Below, piece after piece: positions 10,058 through 18,807 of a stretch of 64,000 nucleotides of DNA. Source of the stretch: Pseudomonas sp. B21-048 (GTDB lineage Bacteria; Pseudomonadota; Gammaproteobacteria; Pseudomonadales; Pseudomonadaceae); the NCBI RefSeq assembly GCF_024748615.1, contig NZ_CP087168.1:3596001-3660000 (forward strand), read 5' to 3'. The notes under the pieces are model-generated. The model made no database searches. It saw only the letters and a program-made list of their open reading frames with translations, and had not been told where the DNA came from. The position numbers were made by a program, and so were the translations under genes. The stretch's first letter is position 1. Every line of letters starts with the position of its first letter.

Positions 10058-11467
10058 ATGGTTTTTGCCTCTCTCGAATTTCTAACGTTGTTCCTGCCAC
10101 TGTTCCTGCTCGCCTATGCCTTGTGCCCAGCCGACAGGCGCAACGTCACGCTGCTGATCGGAAGTTGGCTGTTTTATGGCTGGTTGAGCCCACGATTCCT
10201 TGCTGTGCATGTGATGCTGACGATCACGGCATGGGTGGGTGGCTTATTGATTGACGCCTGGCGACAGGAGAGCAAGGGCCGTGTGCGGATACTGGTGGCC
10301 CTGATCGTGCTCAACACAGCCATCCTCTGCGGGTACAAGTACGCCAACATTGTCGTCGACACCTTGAACGAAGCGATTATCTGGTCCGGAGCCGCGCCCC
10401 TGTCCTGGCAACGCGTCATCATGCCGGCCGGATTGTCATTTGTGGTGCTGCAGGCAATTTCCTACCTGGTGGATGTGCATCGTCGCACCGTGCCGGTCGA
10501 GCGCAGCTTCATCCATTACGCGACCTATATCTCGATGTTCGGCCATTCGGTCGCCGGCCCCATCATTCGCTATGACTGGGTCCGGCGCGAGTTGCATCGG
10601 CGTGACTTCAACGCGCAGAACTTTTCGCTGGGCGCACGCCGGTTCATGCTCGGGATGTGCATGAAGGTTCTGGTGGCCGACACGCTGTCACCCGTGGTCG
10701 ACGTGGCGTTCAGTGTGCAGAACCCCAGTTTTTCCGACGCCTGGCTGGGCTGCCTCGCCTACTCCCTGCAACTATTCTTTGACTTCGCCGGCTACAGCGC
10801 CATGGCCATTGGTTTGGGGCTGATGTTGGGCTTTCACTTTCCGGAGAACTTCAACCGCCCGTATCTGGCCAACAGCATCCAGGATTTCTGGCGCCGCTGG
10901 CACATGTCGTTGTCCAGTTGGTTGCGTGACTATCTGTATATCCCGCTGGGGGGTAATCGTAACGGCGCCTGGAAAACCTATCGCAACCTGTTCCTGATCA
11001 TGGCCATCGCCGGCCTCTGGCACGGCGGCGACAATTGGAACTATCTACTGTGGGGCTGCGCCCACGGCATTGCGTTATGTGTTGATCGTGCCTGGAACCG
11101 CGCTTCCCTGCCCCCTGTGCCGCCCGTGCTTTCCCATGCGCTGACACTGCTGTTCGTCTGCCTGGCGTGGACACTGTTCCGCGCCCCCGACTTTCATAGC
11201 GCACTGAATCTGTACGCCGGACAATTCGGGTTGCAGGGCTTCGCCCTCGGTGAGGAACTGTCCGCGATCCTGCGCCCGGTGCATGGCCTCGCGGGCTTGT
11301 TGGGGGTGCTGGTTATCGTCGCGCCGCTGCTACGCCCTTACGCTGAAAAACACCGGGTCGGCCTGGCGCTCTGCACCGCCGCCCTTTGGCCCATTGCCGG
11401 TTTCATGCTGTCGTTCGCACTGACCGCCAGTCGCGAAACCGTACCCTTTCTGTACTTTCAATTCTGA
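10058..11467 (+). CDS. wssH: Cellulose O-acetyltransferase WssH (AlgI-like MBOAT)
   Basis: Polytopic inner-membrane acyltransferase of the MBOAT family, 469 aa, expected to move acetyl groups from a cytoplasmic donor to the periplasmic side. It shows the MBOAT signatures RRWHMSLSSWLRDYLYIPLG (about 279-298) and LWHGGDNWN, with the conserved His at residue 322, the position reported as essential in AlgI. Multiple hydrophobic helices span the length. It sits 18 bp after wssG and its stop overlaps the wssI start (TGATG). Assignment to AlgI-like MBOAT is firm; the cellulose substrate is inferred from operon context. Confidence 0.94.
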   Translation: MVFASLEFLTLFLPLFLLAYALCPADRRNVTLLIGSWLFYGWLSPRFLAVHVMLTITAWVGGLLIDAWRQESKGRVRILVALIVLNTAILCGYKYANIVVDTLNEAIIWSGAAPLSWQRVIMPAGLSFVVLQAISYLVDVHRRTVPVERSFIHYATYISMFGHSVAGPIIRYDWVRRELHRRDFNAQNFSLGARRFMLGMCMKVLVADTLSPVVDVAFSVQNPSFSDAWLGCLAYSLQLFFDFAGYSAMAIGLGLMLGFHFPENFNRPYLANSIQDFWRRWHMSLSSWLRDYLYIPLGGNRNGAWKTYRNLFLIMAIAGLWHGGDNWNYLLWGCAHGIALCVDRAWNRASLPPVPPVLSHALTLLFVCLAWTLFRAPDFHSALNLYAGQFGLQGFALGEELSAILRPVHGLAGLLGVLVIVAPLLRPYAEKHRVGLALCTAALWPIAGFMLSFALTASRETVPFLYFQF

Positions 11468-12648
11468 TGAAGACTCAAGAGCACATCACTACGCCTGCGC
11501 AACCTGACGCCCCGGTCGCACACGCCAGTCCGTTGGCCGGCGCGTCTCTGCTGATATTCCTATTCGTCGGGCTACTGTCCTCTGGCTGGCTGATCGGGTC
11601 AGGGCAAATAGAGCGGCTACCGCCGAAATTATTGGCCACGCAGATGCTTGACGGAGCTATCACCCATAAAATCGCCAAGGAGCTGTCGAAAGCCATCATC
11701 CCCACCACGTTCGCCAAATTTGCGCGCGGTGCCAGCTGGCTCCTGCTCAATGACACCGGGCTCAGGGTTCGTTCAGGCTGCACTGACTGGCTGTTTCTGG
11801 CCGATGAGCTAACGGTCCATCATCAAGCGCAACGTAATGCCGATGCCAAGCTTCAGGCCGTGATCGATCTGAAAGAACGGCTCTCTCAACGACACATCAG
11901 CCTGCTGGTGGTCATCGTTCCAGACAAGAGCCGCATCGCTTCTGCACAACGTTGCTCACTGTATCGCCCGGCTTCTTTCGAAGGACGCATCCAGTCCTGG
12001 ACGGCGAGGCTGAATGCGGCCGGGCTGGCGAATCTGGACCTGAGCGATGCACTGGCGCCACTAGGACCCCAAGCCTATTTGCGCACCGATACGCACTGGA
12101 GCGAATCCGGCGCCAAGGCTGCGGCCGAGGCCATTGCGCAGCGCCTGAAAACCCTGGGCATCACCGCAACACCACGCCGATCGTTCAGCGAAAGTCACGT
12201 CCCGGTCGCACTACGGCCTGGCGATCTGGTGCGCCTGGCGGGCATCGATTGGCTGCCGCTGAGATGGCAACCCGCACCCGAATGGATCGCCCAGACCAGC
12301 CTGCGCGAAATTCCTGACGTGTCGGCCGACAGCCCTGAGAATGAAAGCGACCTTTTTGGCGACGCCGATTTACCCAGCACCGCTCTGATCGGAACCTCAT
12401 TTTCGCGCAACTCGAACTTCGCAGGGTTCCTGCAACAAGCACTGGGGGCCCCGGTGGGTAATTTCGCAAAAGAGGGAGGCGCTTTCTCCGGCGCCGCAAA
12501 CAGCTACATCGACAACCCGGCTTTCAAAGAAACACCGCCGAAATTGATCATCTGGGAAATTCCGGAACGAGACCTGCAAACGGCCTACACCGACCCCATT
12601 GATATTGCCCGTTTCTACCCAGGCGGCGCAGTTGCATTGGAACCTTAA
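11467..12648 (+). CDS. wssI: Cellulose acetylation protein WssI (AlgJ-like)
   Basis: Membrane-anchored periplasmic protein of 393 aa, related to AlgJ/AlgX. One N-terminal transmembrane segment (about 25-45) is followed by an SGNH-like domain with DTHWSESG (Asp208, His210) and GTSFSRN (309-315, likely nucleophile serine). This catalytic arrangement is known in alginate acetyltransferases. It is the last gene of the + strand cluster. In SBW25 a MinD-like gene (wssJ) follows wssI, but here an oppositely oriented nuclease gene follows, so the operon appears to end at wssI. Start: ATG overlapping the wssH stop by 1 bp. Confidence 0.9.
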   Translation: MKTQEHITTPAQPDAPVAHASPLAGASLLIFLFVGLLSSGWLIGSGQIERLPPKLLATQMLDGAITHKIAKELSKAIIPTTFAKFARGASWLLLNDTGLRVRSGCTDWLFLADELTVHHQAQRNADAKLQAVIDLKERLSQRHISLLVVIVPDKSRIASAQRCSLYRPASFEGRIQSWTARLNAAGLANLDLSDALAPLGPQAYLRTDTHWSESGAKAAAEAIAQRLKTLGITATPRRSFSESHVPVALRPGDLVRLAGIDWLPLRWQPAPEWIAQTSLREIPDVSADSPENESDLFGDADLPSTALIGTSFSRNSNFAGFLQQALGAPVGNFAKEGGAFSGAANSYIDNPAFKETPPKLIIWEIPERDLQTAYTDPIDIARFYPGGAVALEP

Positions 12649-12736
12649 ACAACCGGTCGCCCATCTTTACGCGCTATTTATCCGGGAATGAAACACCCCA
12701 TCGGCTGCATCCTTTGGGGTGCAATTCATCAAGCCA

Positions 12737-13609
12737 TCAAGAGCGCCCTACGGAACCTGTGACCGGTAGATTCCCCAGCAATTTGAGCCCGGTACTCTTC
12801 ACGAAAGCCTCATAGTCCATCGGTCTTTCGATACGGGTTTCAGCGTTGGGCAGGACGTAGGCCCAGGCACGTTTGGACGAAGCGTCGTAAACCAGCTTGA
12901 ACAGGCGGGTTGGCACCCAGACCTTGTTGTCGCCGATGGTGGTGTGGCCTGAGTCAAAGAGCGGGCCGGTAAAGACAAAAACATTACCATCGGCTCGCTT
13001 GGCGAACTTTCTGACATCGGACTCGACCTTGCTCCAGATCTTCCGGTTGTTGGTTGGGTCTTGCGGCACCATGTTCGACAGTGCAAAGGATTGAGCCATT
13101 GCATTGGGATTCGGAGCATCGGCTGCCGGGGATTGATGGCCACGGTCCACAGCCGGATGTTGGCTACGATAGTCACTCAACTCGGCCCGCCCATTCTTGG
13201 GGATGCGTGGGTCCGGGTAGAACTGGTTGGTGCGCTCCTCGCCTTTGGCATCCTGTAGTTGGGCCGCATCAAGGCGTTCGACCACGACCAACGGCGTCTT
13301 GCTGGTTTGTGAGTACAGCACTGCAAAGTTGTCGGAACACAGGGCCAGCGGTTTCATGGTTGCAGGCACAGTGGCCAGGTTGATGGGCTTCGCAGCCGGG
13401 AACAGATCTGCGCAGCCATCAAACGATGCCTGTTTCTGTTTGTTCGAATAGAGGCTCAGGGCCGCGTTCTGGCTGATCGAGCCCGAACGGGACACGTGCT
13501 CCTGATGCTGGGTGGGCGGTTTGATGAAATCCAGCAGACTGCGGGCTTCTGCCCCGGTCGAGAGCAAAACAAGGGCCGACAGCCCAACTGCAATTTTGCG
13601 TAAGTGCAT
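12737..13609 (-). CDS. Secreted DNA/RNA non-specific endonuclease
   Basis: Beta-beta-alpha metal nuclease of the NUC1/EndA-like family, 290 aa. A signal peptide (MHLRKIAVGLSALVLLSTGAEA) directs export. The catalytic motif DRGHQSPAAD sits at 155-164, with His158 as general base, followed by SNMVPQDPTNNRKIW, which supplies the metal-binding Asn and a downstream Glu (near 196). Periplasmic or extracellular degradation of nucleic acid is the likely role. It is convergent with the cellulose operon and has no partner gene that looks like an immunity protein, so a toxin role is not supported. Confidence 0.9.
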   Translation of the reverse strand: MHLRKIAVGLSALVLLSTGAEARSLLDFIKPPTQHQEHVSRSGSISQNAALSLYSNKQKQASFDGCADLFPAAKPINLATVPATMKPLALCSDNFAVLYSQTSKTPLVVVERLDAAQLQDAKGEERTNQFYPDPRIPKNGRAELSDYRSQHPAVDRGHQSPAADAPNPNAMAQSFALSNMVPQDPTNNRKIWSKVESDVRKFAKRADGNVFVFTGPLFDSGHTTIGDNKVWVPTRLFKLVYDASSKRAWAYVLPNAETRIERPMDYEAFVKSTGLKLLGNLPVTGSVGRS

Positions 13610-14026
13610 GCTTTAAATCTTCGAATTTAGAGGGAGGGGTAAACGTACGGCGAGTCCCGATTCACGGAACCCAGGCGACCGCCAATGGTCGTGCGGGAGT
13701 TATTGACCATTGCACGTCACATTAGTGCTGAGCGGCGTTTACATTCGACTCGCCATTGCTCGGACTTCCCCATTACCTGCAACTTTCCACAGAATTAATA
13801 GTATCTACGGCCCTCGCAGCTTATGACGAACCCGGCTCATACACAGAGGTCAAAGCAAGTGATGACGTCGCCAATGAACAAAGGCCTGCGGCCTGCTTCA
13901 TTCAAGGGCGAAGTCAGTAGCTCACATACTTTAGGGTGCGCCGGATAATTTAAGCAGGCCCGGATTCTGCCAGGGGCAGGTCCTGACTGCGGCTCGCATC
14001 CGATGTTCCCGTATCGGAGTACTAAA
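13610..14026. other. Intergenic region without a recognisable gene
   Basis: About 417 bp between the divergent nuclease and the SYLF pseudogene. It must hold both promoters. No open frame with coding character, tRNA or repeat matching the other families of the window was seen. A small GC-rich inverted motif (GGCCTGCGGCC) lies near 13885. Confidence 0.5.
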
Positions 14027-14588
14027 GTGACTCAGTCAATGCGGTTCTTCCTATCGATCGTCCTTGCGACAGCCTCTCTGGCATCGGCGAGCTTCCTGAA
14101 CACTGCAGGTGCGGCAACCGCCGAAGATTTGAATGTCGACTCTCGGCAAGCGTTACAAACTCTCTACAAAGCCACGCCCTTTGCCGAAAGCATTTCGCAC
14201 AACGCCAAAGCGATTCTTGTCTTCCCGAAAATCATCAAGGCGGGCCTTGTGTTTGGCGGCAGTTATGGCGAAGGCGTGTTGTTTGAAGGCAAAAAAGTTG
14301 AGGATTATTACAACTCCGTCACTGGGTCATGGGGGCTGCAGGCAGGCGCCCAGTCGTATGGCTATGCGGTTTTCCTGATGACCGATAAAGCCGTGAACTA
14401 TCTACGTAAAAACCAAGGGTTGGGAAATCGGCGTAGGCCCCACAATTGTTGTGGTTGATGAAGGGGTGGCGAAGAATCTGTCCAGTTCGACGCTGAAGGG
14501 CGATGCCTATGCGTTCATTTTTGACCAGCAGGGGTTAATGGCCGGGGTCAGTATCGAAGGCACCAAGATTTCCCACATCAAGCGCTAA
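14027..14588 (+). pseudogene. SYLF-domain (Ysc84-like) lipid-binding protein, frameshifted
   Basis: The reading frame starting at GTG 14027 (GGAG about 7 bp upstream) encodes a signal peptide and most of a SYLF domain (AKAILVFPKIIKAGLVFGGSYGEG), but leaves frame at about 14420. The rest of the domain (WEIGVGPTIVVVDEGVAKNL ... GTKISHIKR) continues in the next frame to a stop at 14588. Removing one T of the pair at 14420-14421 (aaGGGTTGGGAAATC) restores a single 186-aa protein with the expected QGWEIGVGPT junction. SYLF proteins bind phosphoinositides or lipids; in bacteria they are secreted or periplasmic with poorly known roles. The break could be a true mutation or a sequencing error. Confidence 0.85.
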
Positions 14589-14925
14589 AAACCAGTCGCT
14601 TGGCGCACGGATGCGCCAGTCTGCCTTTTCTAATCTGATGGCTCAGTGCATCGAAGGTGGCTCGGATCGTCTGACTCAGAATCGTGCGGCATGAATGAGT
14701 GGCTTTACCGCAACACTCAACCAAAAAAACCCGGCCTCATCAGCCGGTTTTTTTTCATGCGTTTTTTTGCCCGACCGGATCGTCAAAAATTATTGTTGAT
14801 GCTCGCCTGAAGTAACATAGGATGCGGGCTCCAGCGTATGGGTGCCCCTTGGTCGAAGCAGGCATCCGAAAAAAACACCTGGCTTCAATCTGCCACTCAA
14901 TTGACATGACACGGAATGCTCGCTC
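14589..14925. other. Intergenic region with a terminator
   Basis: About 337 bp between the SYLF pseudogene and the VOC gene. It contains the rho-independent terminator at 14722-14755. The remaining 170 bp before the VOC start show no coding frame; they presumably carry its promoter. Confidence 0.5.
14722..14755 (+). terminator. Rho-independent terminator after the SYLF gene
   Basis: Inverted repeat CCGGC-CTCATCA-GCCGG flanked by A-rich sequence upstream and followed by eight T residues. It lies about 135 bp after the SYLF stop codon and may work in both directions. Confidence 0.8.
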
Positions 14926-15315
14926 ATGAAATTTGGCTACATGATCATCTACGTCCCGGACGTTGTTGCCTCCCTCCAGTTCTTTTCGTCAGCCTTCGGG
15001 CTGAGTGTTCGCTTCCTCCACGAGTCCAATACCTATGGCGAACTCGAAACGGGAGAAACCGCGCTGGCATTCGCCGCCGATGAACTCGCCGCGATGAACT
15101 TCAGCACCGGCCATGTCTCGGCGCACTCTTCCGCAAAACCACTCGGAATCGAAGTCGGCCTGGTGACCGAGGACGTTCCGGCGGCGCATGCCAAAGCGTT
15201 GAAGGCAGGCGCCACTGAAATCTGCGCACCAAACGCCAAACCCTGGGGACAAATCGTGTCCTACGTTCGATGCCCTGACGGAACACTGGTTGAACTCTGC
15301 ACACCGGTACAGTAG
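14926..15315 (+). CDS. VOC (glyoxalase/bleomycin-resistance fold) family protein
   Basis: A 129-aa single vicinal-oxygen-chelate domain with two beta-alpha-beta-beta-beta modules: MKFGYMIIYVPDVVASLQFFSSAFG at the N terminus and the GLVTEDVPAAHAKALKAGA module at about 75-95. It ends with the typical CPDGTLVELCTP, whose Glu usually binds metal. Substrate cannot be told from the sequence; glyoxalase, dioxygenase and resistance proteins share this fold. It is a single gene with intergenic space on both sides. Confidence 0.85.
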   Translation: MKFGYMIIYVPDVVASLQFFSSAFGLSVRFLHESNTYGELETGETALAFAADELAAMNFSTGHVSAHSSAKPLGIEVGLVTEDVPAAHAKALKAGATEICAPNAKPWGQIVSYVRCPDGTLVELCTPVQ

Positions 15316-15491
15316 TCATTGGGCTGCCCCTTCAAAAACGACCGTCTGTAACTCTGCCCCGGCAGCCTCTAACCCTTCGCTATTCTTAACCACACACCAC
15401 CGCTGGCCCCGCCGAACGCACGGCTAGCGGTATCATCGTCAGGAGTAAGGATCCGGCTAAGGAGCGCGCCACTTCAACAGAGTATCGAATA

Positions 15492-15797
15492 ATGAAAATG
15501 CTACTGATGGTCGAGTTTCCCCATGAGCCTTTCAACGCGCTTGTCCGGTCGGGGAAGGTCGGCGAAATCATGAACCGCGTCCTGGAAACCATTAAGCCGG
15601 AGGCGACATATTTCACTGAGCACGACGGTATGCGAAGCGGGATTTTTCTGATCGATATAGAAGACCCTTCCGAAATTCCCGGCTATGCGGAACCTTTCTT
15701 TCTCAACTTTCAGGCCAACTGCAAACTGCGTGTGGTCATGAGTGCGCAGAACCTGCAAGACGCAGGTCTTGAGGAGCTCGGAAAAGCCTGGGGATGA
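15492..15797 (+). CDS. Small conserved hypothetical protein, possible ferredoxin-like fold
   Basis: A 101-aa soluble protein. The pattern MLLMVEFPHEPF ... ATYFTEHDGMRSGIFLIDIEDPSEIPGYAEPFF ... suggests a small alpha/beta, dimeric-barrel-like fold (similar in layout to DUF3303 proteins), but I do not recognise the family with certainty. There is no signal peptide. No strong ribosome binding site precedes the ATG at 15492; ATG 15498 is an alternative. It is followed directly by a long palindromic repeat. Confidence 0.6.
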   Translation: MKMLLMVEFPHEPFNALVRSGKVGEIMNRVLETIKPEATYFTEHDGMRSGIFLIDIEDPSEIPGYAEPFFLNFQANCKLRVVMSAQNLQDAGLEELGKAWG

Positions 15798-15820
15798 GGA
15801 GCCATCGATGAGTGAGAAAA

Positions 15821-15970
15821 CCTGTGGCGAGGGAGCTCGCTGCGGCTTGACCGGGCTGGCGCTCCAGTGCGTAGCGCTCACAAAAATCGGCAGTTGCTGT
15901 CGGATTTTTGGGGCCGCTACGCAGCCCAGCGTCGGAACGCCGCCCGGAGCAAGCTCGCTCGCCCCACAGG
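15821..15970. repeat. Long intergenic palindromic repeat, family A
   Basis: Starts CCTGTGGCGAGGGAGC and ends AGCTCGCTCGCCCCACAGG, with an inner pair around GTAGCGCTCACAAAAATCG and CGGATTTTTGGGGCCGCTAC. The two halves are inverted copies, so RNA would fold into a long hairpin. Related copies occur at 25840-25897, 31399-31500 and 32367-32410. It lies between convergent genes and may also end transcription. Confidence 0.8.
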
Positions 15971-15983
15971 CAGCGTATGTCGC

Positions 15984-16319
15984 TTACTGAACGGTTTTCA
16001 GCTTGACCACATCACCGGAGATCGTGGTGGTGTAACCGGTCAGGACCCAAGCCCAGAACCAGTTTTCCTGCACCTGAGTGTTGATCATGGCGTCGCCACC
16101 CTTGGCCTTGATCGCGGCGTTCTGAGCGCGGATGAAACGGTTGTTCTGCTGGATCGGGATGACGCCAAACAGCAGGAGGCCAGTGGCGGTCGCTTCACTG
16201 TGGCCGACAACGGTGTACTGGCTGCTGTCGTACTGCTGCGTCTTCATCGGGGCACCGGTGCAACCCGCCAGAACCAGACCGAACAGGGCTACGCCAACAA
16301 CTTTGCTGAGATAATTCAC
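15984..16319 (-). CDS. Small putative lipoprotein
   Basis: A 111-aa protein with an N-terminal lipoprotein signal (VGVALFGLVLAGC), lipobox Cys at residue 20. The body contains a hydrophobic stretch (ATGLLLFGVIPI), a segment AIKAKGGDAMINTQVQENWFWAW, and a beta-rich end. The layout resembles TRL-like small lipoproteins, but I cannot assign a function. It is convergent with the 101-aa gene and separated from it by a palindromic repeat. Confidence 0.75.
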   Translation of the reverse strand: MNYLSKVVGVALFGLVLAGCTGAPMKTQQYDSSQYTVVGHSEATATGLLLFGVIPIQQNNRFIRAQNAAIKAKGGDAMINTQVQENWFWAWVLTGYTTTISGDVVKLKTVQ

Positions 16320-16443
16320 TGAGTCACTCCATTAGAAATTACCCGGGATCCGTCTCTCGGGCGGGCATACTTTCGCGGATGAAATAGCTCATTGATATCG
16401 CCTGTACAGCCTTGACGCGGCAAACATTTTGATGAGGCACAGA

Positions 16444-16833
16444 TTATTGCGGCTGGAATGTCTGAAGGTAGGCCAGCAGGTTTTCGACCTTCTGCGGATC
16501 GCTGAGGCCCCAGAAAATCATCCGGGTTCCGGGGACGACTTCTTTTGGCGCTTCGATGTAGGCGGTGAGTGTTTCGCGGGTCCAGACGACGCCTGATGAT
16601 TTCATCGCGTTTGAGTACTGATAGTCCGTCGTGCTTCCCGCAGGGCGTCCGAAGATGGCGTTGAGTTGCGGACCAAAAGAGCCCCGTGCCGCAGTCCCTA
16701 CTTGATGACAGCCGCCGCAAATGCGGTTAAATAGTTTCTGGCCTGCGTCCACATCCCCCGCCGCTTCTGCTGGCAGGCTGAATAATCCGGTATTGAGCAT
16801 CAAGGCGAAGGTAAGGACAGCGACGTTTTTCAT
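16444..16833 (-). CDS. Class I c-type cytochrome
   Basis: A 129-aa exported monohaem cytochrome c. A signal peptide ends at AEA-AGDVDAG. The haem-binding CGGCH is at residues 39-43 and the probable axial Met is Met105 in GTRMIFWG. The fold matches mitochondrial-type cytochrome c / c2 (GxxLFNRICGGCHQVG ... GPQLNAIFGR). It probably carries electrons in the periplasm; no partner oxidase or dehydrogenase is adjacent. Confidence 0.92.
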   Translation of the reverse strand: MKNVAVLTFALMLNTGLFSLPAEAAGDVDAGQKLFNRICGGCHQVGTAARGSFGPQLNAIFGRPAGSTTDYQYSNAMKSSGVVWTRETLTAYIEAPKEVVPGTRMIFWGLSDPQKVENLLAYLQTFQPQ

Positions 16834-16987
16834 GTGGTGCTCTTTTTCCGAGACTCAGGCGTGGGCCCGGGCATTGTCTGCTTTCATGCCAACGTAAGTC
16901 ACTCGGCGCAGTCGCGTGGGCTGCAGGATCACCGTCAATCAGGTCATCGCGCAATTTATTGAGCGCCGGTGACCTGATTCCACACCG

Positions 16988-17620
16988 CTACAGCGCAGGA
17001 CGTTGCAGTTTGACCCACTCCTGCACCGTAGGCCGCTGCCATTGACGTTGCGCGTATTCCGCCAGCGCGGATGGCACGGCGTCGCCGTTGAGTATCAGCC
17101 GGTTGAGCATCAAGGCCAGGTCCACATCGGCGATCGACCATTGGCCGAACAAGTTCTCGCGCCCATCAGCCAGCAGCGCTTGGGCGGCACCGATCAGCTT
17201 GCGTGCGGCCGACTCGGCAGCGGGCGACAAGGGCGCTGATTTGCGGCCATAAAACACCACCAATGTGGATCGTTCCTGCCTGATAGGTAGCAGGTCACTG
17301 CGCAGCCACGCCTGGACTTGTCGTGCCTTCGCGCGTTGCTTCAGGTCTTGCGGGTAAACCGGCGTCTGGGGAAAAACGTCTTCCAGGTATTCAGTGATCG
17401 CCGACGATTCAGACAAGGCAAAATCGCCATGCACCAGCGTCGGTACGCGCTGGGTCAGCGAGAGGCTGGCATAGTCTTCTGACTGGTTTTCGAATGCGTC
17501 GAGGTCCAGCGGGCTCAGTTCGAATTCGATGCCCTTTTCGCGAAGGGCCACGAAAACCGACAGGGCATAGGGGCTGGTGAATTGAGCATCAACGTACAGG
17601 CGCAGGCGGGAATTATTCAC
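16988..17620 (-). CDS. yfcF: Glutathione S-transferase, YfcF type
   Basis: A 210-aa cytosolic glutathione transferase. The thioredoxin-like N-terminal domain (about 1-85) contains SPYALSVFVALREKG and the glutathione-binding VPTLVHGDFALSESSAITEYL; an all-helical C-terminal domain follows. Length and the pattern QFTSPYALSVF match the YfcF subgroup, which is linked to peroxide protection in E. coli. Preceded by a divergent intergenic gap to the regulator gene at 17731. Confidence 0.85.
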   Translation of the reverse strand: MNNSRLRLYVDAQFTSPYALSVFVALREKGIEFELSPLDLDAFENQSEDYASLSLTQRVPTLVHGDFALSESSAITEYLEDVFPQTPVYPQDLKQRAKARQVQAWLRSDLLPIRQERSTLVVFYGRKSAPLSPAAESAARKLIGAAQALLADGRENLFGQWSIADVDLALMLNRLILNGDAVPSALAEYAQRQWQRPTVQEWVKLQRPAL

Positions 17621-17730
17621 GGGTCATCTCCATAGGGTGAGCAGACACGCTACGAGATCCCATGCCATAAAGAAAATGCATGTTTTTTATGGAGGCATTC
17701 TTCAGCGGAATACCTGCGATTGACCGCCGC

Positions 17731-18696
17731 TCAGTTCACACTCGGTTGGAATTTCTTCCGGTAAGCCGCTGGAAGCAGGCCCACTCGCTGCCGGAAAAGC
17801 CTGCGAAAGGAATTGCCATCCTCGTAACCGACTTTGTAAGTGATGCTGTCCAGCGTCATTCGTGTTGATTCAAGAAGCTGCTTTGCCCTCTCCACGCGTA
17901 GCGCTTGCAGGTAGGTCAGCGGCGTATACCCAGTGGCTTCCTTGAAACGCCTTTTGAAGTTCCTGATGCCGAACCCGAATCGCTGGGCCACGTCATTGAT
18001 CAACAGTGGCTGATGGAAGTTGTCCTCCAGCCAGTCTTGAACGCGCAGGATATCGCCATCCCCATGGTTCTTCGGCAGTGACCACATGACATACACCGAT
18101 TGTTCGCTGCGCACGTTGTCGACCAGTAAGTATTTGCCACACTTCTGCGCCAGCTCCAGTGAAGCGAACCGACGGATGAGGTGCAGCAAAAGATCCATGG
18201 CAGCACTCGCGCCCCCGCAAGTGATGATGCGATTGTCCTCGCAAAGGATTTGCTCCTCCTCCAGACAAACTGCGCAATACCGGCGGCGAAACAGATCGGC
18301 AAATGCCCAGTGTGTGGTGGCACGAATGCCATCCAGCATACTCGCTTCGGCCAGCATGAACGCCGCTGTACACATTGAAGCCACCACTGCGCCTTGCGCG
18401 TGCTGTTGGCGCAGCCACGGCCCATAGCCTGGAAAAGCAGGCAAGGCGTCCTTCAGCGTGAAGAGGAATCCCGGGATCACCACCAGATCGGTTCGGCAGA
18501 TCTCGTCGACGGATCGGTCCACGCGTAACGTCTGCCCGCCCCACGCGGCGACGTCACCGCCATCCAATGAGGCCACGACCACATCAAACGGCGCGCGGGT
18601 GGTGTTGGCGAACAGGTTGGCGGCACTGAGCACTTCCTGCGCCAAGGTGGCGCTGGCGGCGGAACATTGATCAGCCAGTAGCAGAGTCACGTGCAT
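17731..18696 (-). CDS. GlxA-type transcriptional regulator (DJ-1/PfpI domain plus AraC HTH)
   Basis: A 321-aa regulator with an N-terminal class I glutamine-amidotransferase-like (DJ-1/PfpI) sensor domain at about 1-190, including ASMCTAAFMLAEA with Cys109 at the nucleophile elbow. The C-terminal AraC DNA-binding domain (about 215-320) has INDVAQRFGFGIRNFKRRFK and VGYEDGNSFRRLFRQRVG. Members control amine, arginine or betaine metabolism genes in pseudomonads. The target here is unknown; the divergently placed thioesterase gene is one candidate. Confidence 0.9.
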   Translation of the reverse strand: MHVTLLLADQCSAASATLAQEVLSAANLFANTTRAPFDVVVASLDGGDVAAWGGQTLRVDRSVDEICRTDLVVIPGFLFTLKDALPAFPGYGPWLRQQHAQGAVVASMCTAAFMLAEASMLDGIRATTHWAFADLFRRRYCAVCLEEEQILCEDNRIITCGGASAAMDLLLHLIRRFASLELAQKCGKYLLVDNVRSEQSVYVMWSLPKNHGDGDILRVQDWLEDNFHQPLLINDVAQRFGFGIRNFKRRFKEATGYTPLTYLQALRVERAKQLLESTRMTLDSITYKVGYEDGNSFRRLFRQRVGLLPAAYRKKFQPSVN

Positions 18697-18807
18697 GAAT
18701 GAACGATCCAGATTGCGCTTTTCGCATGAAAAAAGTCATTTGTGCACCTACCTTATCCGATTTCTCCCCCCTAAAGTGCACCGCTCTACTCAGCCTTCGG
18801 CATCCTT

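Noticed and set aside
12694..12721. CACCCCA ... TGGGGTG hairpin as terminator for the cellulose operon
   Set aside because: The loop is 14 bases and no T run follows; support is too weak to list it as a terminator.
12737..13609. Polymorphic nuclease toxin with immunity gene
   Set aside because: The protein has an ordinary signal peptide and a housekeeping-type NUC domain; no toxin delivery domain and no adjacent immunity-like gene.
15821..15970. CRISPR-like array
   Set aside because: The repeats are inverted arms of one palindrome, not regularly spaced direct repeats with unique spacers.
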